Below are positions 55,400-64,000 of a DNA stretch of 64,000 bases, one piece after another. The notes under the pieces were generated by a model, which did no database searches, was not told where the DNA came from, and was given only the letters and a program-made list of their open reading frames with translations. Source of the DNA: Arachnopeziza araneosa (lineage: Eukaryota; Ascomycota; Leotiomycetes; Helotiales; Arachnopezizaceae); the NCBI GenBank assembly GCA_003988855.1, contig QYAI01000063.1, forward strand, positions 1 through 64,000. The letters are read 5' to 3'. Each line of letters begins with the position of its first letter. Position 1 is the stretch's first letter. The position numbers and the translations under genes were made by a program.

Positions 55400-56645
55400 A
55401 TGCCGTTTATCGATTCCGAGCTCTCCATTGCCATCATTGGCTGTGGAATCGGCGGGCTCGTCCTCACACTGCAACTGGAAGCCGATGGGTTCAAGAATAT
55501 CTCGCTGTTTGAGAGTTCGAGGGAACTAAAAGCGATTGGGAGCGGTATCAACCTTCAGCCGTCCGCCGTTCTTGTCCTCCAGAATTTAGGGTTGCTGCCT
55601 GCGCTTGAGGTGACGGGGATCACTACGCAGGAGTTGAGATATTATAACAGATTCGGTCATTATGCCGTCTCTGAACCTAAAGGGGGAGCGGCAGGGTACC
55701 TCATCCCACAGATTTCGATCCATAGGGGTATGTTGCATGAGTTGCTGTTGGACGCGGTAAGCGAAAGGTTGGGGAAAAATTGTGTGCATATGGATCATAT
55801 GTTCACATCCTATTCGCAAACAGACAGTAGCATCACGGCGAATTTGTGAAGAAGTCAAAGCCCGAGACTCCTGCAGATGTGCAAGGCTGGACATGCTGAT
55901 CAAAAATTCATTGCTTATCCAGTTGGTCGACAAGCAGAACTTGAAGGGGAGTCGCTGGTGAACTGGATCGCGGAATTGCGAGTAAGAGACAAAGACAATC
56001 CCGACAAGACTCCACCTGTGGCGGATTGGGGAAAGGTCGTTCCAAAGGAGAGGTTTACTGATGCATTCAAAAGTTGGACTTTTGGCTTTTTGAGTATACC
56101 AGAGTTGATTGAGGAGACTGAAGTTGTGAGTGAGTTTCCTATGTGTGATCGCACACCTGTCGACAGATGGAGCTTTGGCCGGTTGACGCTGTTGGGTGAC
56201 GCTGCACACCCATTATATCCAAGCAAGTTCCATACTGAGATGTTGATAATGTATTTTGACTATTCTAGCTGGATTAAATGGCGCCAGTCAAGCAATTTTT
56301 GATGCTTTAGCACTTTCAGCAGCCTTACAAAAAGAGTCAGATCTAGAAAAGGCATTAGCAACCTACCAAAATATTCGGTTACCGCCAACAGCAAAAATTT
56401 GCTATGCAAATCGAGCTAATGGCCCGGATCATGTCTTGCAGATTGCTTATGAACGCGCTCCCGAGGGGTTTGAGGATATCAAGTATGTGGTTGGAGCCAT
56501 GGAACTGGAAGAGGTTGGCAGAGCATACAAGTTGCTTGCTGGATTTGATATGGAGACAGTTAACAAAAAAGCGAAAGAGACGGAAGGAGTATGGGAATCA
56601 AAATCAAAAGTAAACAACGTGAAAGAATATGAGGGCATGGAGTAA
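55400..56645 (+). pseudogene. FAD-dependent aromatic hydroxylase (salicylate-hydroxylase-like) with central deletion
   Basis: The N-terminal FAD motif IAIIGCGIGGLVLTLQL, the IGSGINLQPSAVLVLQNLGL region and the later GD motif LTLLGDAAHPLYP identify a group A flavoprotein monooxygenase, which would hydroxylate an aromatic or enone substrate with NAD(P)H. Exon 1 runs from ATG 55400. At 55847-55849 a TGA stops the frame after SSITANL, and eleven codons later the same frame resumes with GHADQKFIAYPVGRQAELEGESLVNWI, sequence that normally follows only after the central DG motif (G-A-D-G) and about 50-70 more residues. That middle part is missing. The 3' part continues through a GC-AG intron (56223-56268) to NGASQAIFDALALSAAL and ends at 56645. 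The missing cofactor-binding segment and the stop make a working enzyme unlikely. Confidence 0.7.
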
Positions 56646-56674
56646 ATTAGTTGATTTCTATGATGTTTAAATCT

Positions 56675-58176
56675 CTATGTTCGGTAATCGCCATTGATCG
56701 TGATATACTCGTGGCTAAAATAATTAGTGGATGAATTGAGAACAAAGTGATCTGGGGTTACCTGTAGTCACAAGTCCAGTAAACTGCTTCTTCTTTACCA
56801 CTCCCTAGTCTGACCAAGATCTCAAGATCCTCGTGCTCTAAGATTTCGGCAGCTCGTACTTCATCCACTGTCTCTGGCTCTCCATTGACAAGTAATTTGA
56901 GCTCAGGAGATCCATCAGTCGGGATGAAAGAGACGCTTGTCTGTTCTGGGACGATATCAGGAACCTCATTGATGGGTTGACCTGGCTCTGAGATTTGAGA
57001 ATAACCGGTAGCGCATAGAATCCGACCCCAGTTAGCATCCCTACCATAAAGAGCCGTTTTGACAAGAGGGGAACGAGCAATTGTGCTTGCAATCTTTCGA
57101 GCACCAACCTCAGTGGGCGATTCGGTAACTCGGATTGTAACGAATTTGGTTGCTCCTTCGCCATCTCGTACTACGAGTTGGGCAAGATCGGTTGCGAATT
57201 GTGTCAAGGTCTTTTGGAAAGCAACGTAATCCTCAGAAGACTCTGTGGCGATTTCATTGCCTCCTGCCGCACCATTCGCTAAAAGCGCAACTGTATCGTT
57301 TGTCGACGTGTCCCCATCAATAGATATACTATTGAAAGACTTGTTGACAGCAGCAGTAAGTAGTGACGGCAGAGCCTTGGGTGAAACTGGAGCATCCGTA
57401 GCGATCATTCCTAATAGTGTTGCCATGTTCGGGTGTATCATTCCTGCACCTTTGGTCATACCAGCCATGCTATATTCGATAGATGGAGAAGAAGGAAGTG
57501 AAAATGTCCGGGAAATCAGTTTGGGGAATGTATCAGTCGTGCAAATAGCTCGAGCAGCAGCAAGCCAGTGCTCGTGTGATGAGCCCAGACCATCATAAGC
57601 GGCAGGGATCTTCCGCAGTATCTTTTGGATCGGTAGTCTATATGAGTTAGTCACGTCATATACAGAGCGAGAACAAAATGATCACCTTTGGCCAATCACG
57701 CCTGTACTCATAACGATTGAACTCCCTCCTTTCCCGTCGCTAGGTTGGTCAAAGCATCGGTCTGCTTCTGCACCCATCTTCTCGGCGTCTTCCATACCGC
57801 CCTTTCCAGTCACCGCGTTCGCACATCCAGAATTGACAATTACAGAGCGGACACCGCTGTTGCCTCTTCTATTTAACATATCCCTGCTCACTGTAACAGG
57901 AGCGGCTTGAAACTTATTCTTGGTAAAGACTGCAGCAGCAGCACATGGTGTTTCCGATGCGAGGAATGCAAGGTCTGGCGTGCTCTTGTTTGTCGGTTTA
58001 ACTCCGACATGTGTTCCAGAAACCAGAAATCCTTTTGGATATGTTCCGCTAGTGGGTATATACTTTTGTTTTGCAGCAGGAATCGCTCCATCGCTCGGGG
58101 CAGAATAATGGCGAGATATTTGCGAAGGCTTGATAAAGCGGGCCAGCGCCGATTTCGACAGTGGTTTGAGCGCCAT
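56675..58176 (-). CDS. ARG7: Arginine biosynthesis bifunctional protein ArgJ (ornithine acetyltransferase)
   Basis: Three exons, 58176-57686, 57637-56762 and 56714-56675, give 468 residues. The mitochondrial enzyme moves acetyl from N-acetylornithine to glutamate, closing the acetyl cycle of ornithine and arginine synthesis, and can also make N-acetylglutamate. The N-terminus (MALKPLSKSALARFIKPSQISRHYS) is a mitochondrial presequence. VIVNSGCANAVTGKGG and STGVIGQRLPIQKI are conserved; the self-cleavage site is the A-T of HPNMATLLGM, with threonine becoming the nucleophile of the beta chain; ISIDGDTSTNDTV and YGRDANWGRI follow. The last 12 residues (HEYITINGDYRT) come from the 40-nt third exon. 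Its promoter is shared with the Gcn2 gene. The gene name follows yeast ARG7/bacterial argJ. Confidence 0.96.
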
Positions 58177-58297
58177 TGTTGTGTATTCTGAGATTGTTAT
58201 GACCTGCAAAGGAAAATAACACAATAGCACAGCTCAAAGGCCAGCATCCAAGTCAATTGGCCCTATTCCAGCAATTATTGTAAGACGATGGAGGTTA

Positions 58298-58303
58298 GAG
58301 TCA
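58298..58303 (-). promoter_or_regulatory. TGACTC core (candidate Cpc1/Gcn4 site)
   Basis: GAGTCA on the plus strand, TGACTC on the minus strand, 122 nt before the ArgJ start. The seventh consensus base is T rather than A, so it is an imperfect site. Confidence 0.35.
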
Positions 58304-58408
58304 TGGTATATTTTTTCTGCGGGGCCTCGTGCATTGGCAAAATTTATTTTCAGCCTCGCTCATAAAAGTGGGTCTTTCAGCCTTGCACCGTTTGGAGGGG
58401 TTGTTTGT

Positions 58409-58414
58409 TGACTC
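58409..58414 (+). promoter_or_regulatory. TGACTC core (candidate Cpc1/Gcn4 site)
   Basis: TGACTC followed by C, about 150 nt before the Gcn2 start and 230 nt before the ArgJ start. Imperfect at the last consensus base. Confidence 0.35.
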
Positions 58415-58567
58415 CTCCATCGTCCGCTATATCAAACAAACATTGCCCAACTACCTCGACAAAATTATCATGCCATCCCCCAGCTCGTGAGATTCGCAGC
58501 CTCGGCTGCGCTTCTATTCAAACCCACTCTATTATGAGCTTACAGGGTTAAATCCACTGCGATATCC

Positions 58568-61500
58568 ATGATGCCGCCAACCAATCCTTGGGGAAAGAAA
58601 CCACAACAAAAGAATACTCCAGCTTCTGGTTTTCCAGAATTGAAGCCAAATAAACCTCCTGCTCCTTTGCCTGCATCTCCTGGTCCGCGATCCCAATATG
58701 AAGAAATTCAAGAAGACGAGCTCATTGCCCTGGCTTCCATTTACGGTGAAGATTTCCGCCAGATAGAGTCACATGCTGGGGCTTGGAAGGCATGAATCCT
58801 TTTCCTCTTGTTTGCGAATAGTACTCATATTTATACTAATTCTTGACAAAAGAAATCTGATCCTCGTTTTGAAATTCGTGTCAAGTCTTCGGATGAAGAC
58901 TTGGCCGTCACCCTCTGTGTGACTCTTACCGCTACATATCCGAAGACGCTTCCTTTGCTAAGCATCAAAGGCGATGATAGCTTACGAGAAGGGACAAAAT
59001 TCAAAATTCAAAAAGTTATCGAGACAAAGCCGAAAGAATTACTTACAGCAGAGCAAGCCATGATTATGGAAATTGTGAATGCTTGTCTTGACGTTCTGGA
59101 AGATGCCGCACAAGCCAAAGCTGCTGGCCGTGAGCTACCTAGCCTTGAGGAGGAACGCGCCACCCATGAAGCAGAAGCATCTAGATTGTTGTTGGAAGAG
59201 AAGAAGCGCAAGTCTGAAATGAAGGAGCTTGAGGCTTTAGAGGAGGACCGCATGCAAGAAGCACTACTCCTAGAGGAACTCAAGCGTCAGAAAGCCAAGG
59301 TAAAGGAGACGAAGCGAAAGAGTCGCCCTCCACCAACCCTGATTTCTCAAACATCATATGATGCGAGCACGAATGGCCAAGCACCGCAAGATACTCTAGC
59401 CTTTGAACAACCAATCAGTATGCTAGATGCTGATAATAATGCGGTCTTATTCCAAGTAGTGGCAAATAAGGTCTGCATTCGAAAAGGCCCTTCCTCAAAA
59501 TGCTTCACTGTCAGGCCGGTTGTAGGTCCAGGCACAGGTGATTTACCAAATCTTATTCTTAAACAGACCGACTTAGGAACCCAAATCAGAGACAATAAGT
59601 CTAAAACCCAACTTCAACTGCTTGAGTCGGAATTAAGAACCCTGAAAGGAATCAAACATCCAAATATCCTCGATATCTTAGATTTCAAGGTTCACAAAAC
59701 GATTGATGAAAATGGTGAATCCGATTCTGCATGGACTGTTAGTATCTTGACGGAATTCGCAGAGAAAGGCTCCCTGTATGAATTCCTTGATATTGCAGGC
59801 TCTCTCGGAGTGGAAAAGGTTCGTTCATGGACGATTGAATTGCTCGATGCACTTCAGTTTCTCCATGGGAAAGGCCTTGTTCATGAAGATATTCATGCTG
59901 GCAACGTGTTGTTGGTTAGAGCTTCAAGTGGAGAAGTCAAACCAAAACTTGCCGATGCTGGCTATCAGAAGAAACTACAGAGTCTTAGTGGCAGGAAAAC
60001 ACCAACAGATACTCTTTCGTTAGCCAAATCTGCATATTGGTTTCCTCCTGAGACAGCAAACACAAGTCAGCCTCAGTACACGCAGAAAACCGATGTCTGG
60101 GATTTTGGAATTCTGTTTCTCCAAATGATATTTGGTCTGACAGTCATTCAGAAGTACACGTCGCCAATGGCGCTAGCGGACTCTTTGACTCTTTCTCTTT
60201 CTTTAAATGAACTTGTTCTCAAGATGTTCAAGTCCGATCCCAAAAAGCGTCCTCGGGCGGTTGAGTTGAGCCCGTCTGAATTCTTAGCTACCGATGCTAC
60301 AATTTTCGACGATGATAGCTCTGCCACTCCGTCGAGGATTGGATCAGTATCTTCTCTATTGCCCATTACACCTGGCAGAAGAACAAGACACGATTCCATG
60401 AACACGGGCGGTCCATTTCAAAGATCGAGATATCGAGAGGATTTTGTCGAAGAGGGTCGGCTTGGGAAAGGCGGCTTTGGTGAAGTTGTCAAAGCGAGAA
60501 AGCGACTTGACGGCCAAATATATGCTATCAAGAAAATTACGCAAAAGTCATCAACTTCTCTTACTGAGATACTGAAAGAAGTTCGACTTCTATCACAATT
60601 GAGTCATCCTTCTGTTGTTCGTAAGTTAACTGAGTTCCTCTATTCAAGTATATTCAGGTAATTCATAATTGACTGCCTATTGTGACTGCTTACTAGATGA
60701 AATGCTATGTAGATCTTGAGATTTTGTTTGAAACTTCATCTATCAACAGCTCAATCCATTTCATCTTGTTTGATTTCAATACATAACCAATCGTCGCTAA
60801 TGACTACAGGATATTACAATACTTGGACAGAGGAAGTTATCAATGATGATATCGACGAGGACACAACAACGACGGAAGAATTTACAAATGAAGAATCAAC
60901 TGGTGATATCTCCCCTGGAATGGGGCCTAATATCGAGTTTGGCGCAAGCACTGGGGGCCTTGATTTCATGTCATCTAGTGGATACCCACAAATTGAGTTC
61001 GGTTACGATGGTGCAACAGATGAAGATGAGGAATCTGATTATGATGACGATGACAATGAATCTGCAGTTATAGAAGGAGAAGATTCTGGCGCAGGAGAGA
61101 AACGCAACAACCTAGTAAGTCTTTCAGTTATAATCTTTTAAATTTTTTATTTGATGGTTTAAATTCTACTTGTCTGCGATGCCTTGCTACTTCATTTGAT
61201 AATCACTTTCGCGAGTCCTCAAAACTAACTTCCTCTAGGTCTTGAAGAGAACAAGGTCTGACTCACGCTACCAGCGCCCTGGAAAGACAATCCTTTATAT
61301 TTCTATGGAGTACTGCGAAAAACAAACACTTCGTGATCTGATTAAGCGTGGCTTAAGTAAAGAAGACGAAGAAATATGGCGACTATTCCGGCAAATTTTA
61401 GAGGGTATGGTACACATCCATGGACTCGGTGTTGTTCATCGTGACCTTAAGCCTGAAAATATCTTCATCGATGCTGCTTCAAATGTCAAAATTGGAGACT

Positions 61501-63897
61501 TCGGTCTTGCTACGAGTGGACAATATACCGCGATTGATAAATCATCTACGGCCCACGCAAACTTGAGTGGTGATATGACTAGAAGTATTGGGACTGCATT
61601 TTATGTAGCACCTGAGGTGAAATCCTCCGTTGGAGGTAATTATACTAGTAAGGTAGACATGTACTCCTTGGGTATGATCTTCTTCGAGATGTGTTTTCGG
61701 CCCCTCGTTCCTGGCATGGATCGAGCTTCCGTGGGCGAGGGATTGCGAAAGAAACAGCCAGTGCTTCCCCCCGACTTCAAAGTGTCGGAGAAGCCTATTC
61801 AAGCGGACATCATACTGTCGTTGCTCAACCATAGCCCGAAGGAAAGACCTTCGAGTTCCGAGCTACTGAGAAGTGGTAAATTGCCACTGCAAATGGAAAA
61901 CGAAACGATTCGTCAAGCATTAACAGGTCTTACCGATTCAAAATCGCCGTACTATGACAAAATGATGAAAACTCTTTTCGCTCTTCAAAACGACCGAGCG
62001 AAAGACTATGCTTGGGAGATGGAAGGTACAAATCAAAATGCGAACGACCTCTTGCTTCAAGGTCTAGTTAAACAAAAACTTGTTTCTATCTTCCGCAACC
62101 ATGGGGCAGTGGAAATTCCACGAACGATACTGTTTCCTCGTTCAAGTCACTATCGTTCAAATGTCGTCCAACTTTTAGATGAGCGAGGGACAATTCTACA
62201 ACTTCCTTATGATCTCACCCTCCCTCACGCTCGAGACATTGCAAAACATGAACCAACCGTCTCGCGCTCATTTGCATTTGGTCACGTCTTCCGAGACCGA
62301 GACTCAGGTAGCCAGCCACTGTCTTTGGGAGAAGTTGACTTCGATATTGCGTCTACTGATACCTTAGATCTCGCCCTCAAAGAAGCAGAGGTCATTAAGG
62401 TACTAGATGAGATAGTCACAAGTTTCCCATCTCTTGCGGCTTCTCAAATGTGTTTTCATGTTAATCACTCAGATCTACTATACCTAGTTTTTGATTTCTG
62501 CAGAATAGAACTCAGCATTCGACCGCTTGTTGCAGAGACACTTAGTAAGTTGAATGTACAAGGTTGGACTTGGACGAAAATTCGGACTGAATTAAGATCA
62601 CCACTGATCGGGGTGTCTGCACCAAGTGTAGATGACTTACAGCGGTTTGACTTTCGAGGTTCGTATCTGTATCATGTTTGAAATAGTACTGCTCACTATG
62701 ACTATAGATACACCTAATAAAACCTTTCAAAAACTAAAAACTCTCTTTGAAGGTTCAGATTTCTTTCAGCGAGCATCGTCTGCAATTGCTCATCTTCGAG
62801 ATGTGTTTGAGTACACCAAACGCTTCGACGTCCGCAGCAAGATTTTTGTGACGCCATTGGGAAGCTTAAACGAGAAGTTTTGCAAAGGTGGTGTTATATT
62901 CTCGTGTCTTTTTGACCGAAAGGGAAAAGATGTCTTCGCAATGGGCGGACGTTATGATTCTCTAATCCGCGAACATCGACACAGAACCGGCAGTCATTCA
63001 GCAGAGAGACATGCTGTTGGGTTCAATCTAGCATGGGAAAAGCTGGCCAGGATTCCAAAGGCAGCTGCGAAGAGTTTCTTGAAGAAACCAGAAGATGAAA
63101 ATCTCGGTATATGGAGTACGAAACGAGTAAGACAAGTACCTCAGCCTATACATTGCATTGCTAACTTGACATAGTGTGATGTACTAGTAGCTAGTCATGA
63201 TGCTTCCATCCTTCGTACCACTGGTATCGAAATCATCCAGTCCCTCTGGACAAATTCCATCAGTGCTGAATTAGCACGAGACTCGCGGTCCCCAGAAGAC
63301 CTTCTTTCCAAATACCGCGACGATAACCATTCTTGGATTGTAACCATCAAGCAGGATTCAATTCTGAAAGTTAAAACAATGGACCGCAAAGACAAAGAAG
63401 ATGCCGATATACCTTCCACGCAACTTCTTACTTTCTTAAAAGCTGAAATCCGCGAGCGCGATCAAAGAAGTGGAATACACACACCTCATCGTGGCAAACT
63501 CCAACGGACCTCCAGCACAGGTGGCCCTGGCCCGGATCGTGAGCAAGATGTACGTATGCTCATCGCTGGCACTAAATCTAAGAAATCAAATCGTAGGAAT
63601 ATTGTTGAACAAGCACAATCTCGTGCGGCGACTCTGGTACACGAATTTCTTGACGGACCCATAGCAGCGATTGAGACGAGCGATCAGGTCATGGATCTCA
63701 TCAAGAGCACGAGATTAAGTGATCCTGAGACTTGGAGAACAGTTATGCATGCGGTACCGACCGCTGAGAGACGTTATCTCGCGGACTTGCATGAGTTAAT
63801 GGAAACGCTAAAGGCACAGAATGAAAGTGTAACAAAGAATGCTTTTGTGTATAATTTTAGGACTGGGAAGTGCATCTATTATGATTTGGGTGCATGA
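58568..63897 (+). CDS. GCN2: eIF2-alpha kinase Gcn2 (Cpc3)
   Basis: Six exons, 58568-58789, 58853-60620, 60810-61114, 61239-62658, 62708-63126 and 63175-63897, give 1618 residues, the expected size. Gcn2 senses uncharged tRNA and phosphorylates eIF2-alpha, lowering general translation and inducing Cpc1/Gcn4. In order: RWD domain (YEEIQEDELIALASIYGEDF), charged coiled coil, pseudokinase (LLDALQFLHGKGLVHEDIHAGNVLL, with HED in place of HRD), true kinase opening GRLGKGGFGEVVKARKRLDGQIYAIKKI with a large acidic insert (EEVINDDIDEDTTTTEEF..), then YISMEYCEKQTLRDLI, HRDLKPENIFID, DFGLA and VAPEV, a histidyl-tRNA-synthetase-like domain (QGLVKQKLVSIFRNHGAVEIPRTILFP, GGRYDSLI, ERHAVGFNLAWEKL) and a C-terminal ribosome/dimer domain. 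Intron 1 has a GC donor (GCATGA, AAAG). The gene ends 100 bp before the window edge. Confidence 0.96.
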
Positions 63898-64000
63898 GTA
63901 GGTAGGATGTGAAAGTAGACTTGAACCTTGCGGTGGTCTGGGGAATCTCGGGCGAGTTGAGAACGACTGGGTCTAGAGATGACTGTGTTTATTTGCGGCG

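Larger units (their letters stand above)
58177..58567. promoter_or_regulatory. Shared ArgJ/Gcn2 promoter region
   Basis: 391 bp separate the two divergent start codons. Two TGACTC hexamers, the core of Gcn4/Cpc1-type sites (full consensus TGASTCA), occur: 58298-58303 on the minus strand and 58409-58414 on the plus strand. Such sites would place arginine synthesis, and perhaps the kinase that senses amino-acid lack, under general amino-acid control. Confidence 0.5.

Noticed and set aside
1..64000. CRISPR array, prophage, bacterial operon or intact transposon
   Set aside because: No repeat-spacer pattern, no transposase or reverse transcriptase frame and no terminal inverted repeats were seen; the window is fungal nuclear DNA.

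Overview
The window is nuclear DNA of a filamentous ascomycete (Pezizomycotina; a leotiomycete-like fungus is my guess, not shown). Evidence: genes are split by many 45-65 nt GT-AG introns with GTAAGT-like donors and CTAAC/CTAAT branch points, and the gene set includes a fungal MAPKKK, Zn2Cys6 factor, HET-domain relics, a DMATS prenyltransferase, a V-ATPase c'-type proteolipid and a Gcn2/Cpc3 kinase. Several dead genes carry stop codons explained by C-to-T change at CpA, as left by repeat-induced point mutation (RIP).

Layout. 0-1.4 kb: relic of a membrane-protein gene with three CAR-to-TAR stops. 1.5-7.2 kb: a small specialised-metabolism group: a damaged FAD oxidoreductase head-to-head with a linalool dehydratase/isomerase (LDI)-fold enzyme, which converges on a DMATS-type aromatic prenyltransferase. 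7.2-13.6 kb: sparse, with an acyl-carrier-like small secreted-type protein, a HET-domain relic and a gamma-glutamylcyclotransferase-like gene. 13.6-22 kb: housekeeping block, Ste11-type MAPKKK and Vps18, separated by 2.5 kb. 22-32.5 kb: flavin monooxygenase, an orphan multipass membrane protein, a second HET relic, a rhomboid protease, an orphan secreted-protein gene with one stop, then G-rich repeats. 32.6-39 kb: V-ATPase proteolipid with a 13-nt exon, a Ser/Thr-rich membrane glycoprotein, and a yapsin-like aspartic protease. 39.1-39.5 kb: a lysine tRNA gene cut into pieces. 39.7-48 kb: orphan membrane protein, short-chain dehydrogenase, TauD-type dioxygenase, Zn2Cys6 factor. 48.5-64 kb: Cwc2 splicing factor, UreF, MARVEL protein, orphan membrane protein, broken FAD monooxygenase, and a divergent ArgJ/Gcn2 pair.

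The most unusual object is at 39181-39464. Pieces totalling exactly 73 nt assemble into a nearly perfect tRNA-Lys(CUU) cloverleaf. Besides an ordinary 13-nt tRNA intron next to the anticodon, the gene is interrupted by four segments of 51, 48, 51 and 48 nt, each starting GTAA and ending AG, with branch-point-like CTAAC/CTAAT/CTGAC, i.e. spliceosomal-type introns inside a tRNA. One internal exon is only three bases long. I know of no established precedent.

Functional links that can be read from gene order: the prenyltransferase/LDI pair may install and then rearrange a prenyl group; ArgJ (arginine synthesis) and Gcn2 (amino-acid starvation sensor) share a 391-bp promoter with two TGACTC Gcn4/Cpc1-type cores. 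Exon boundaries were chosen by hand from splice signals, reading phase and family conservation; cases where the phase does not close are flagged.
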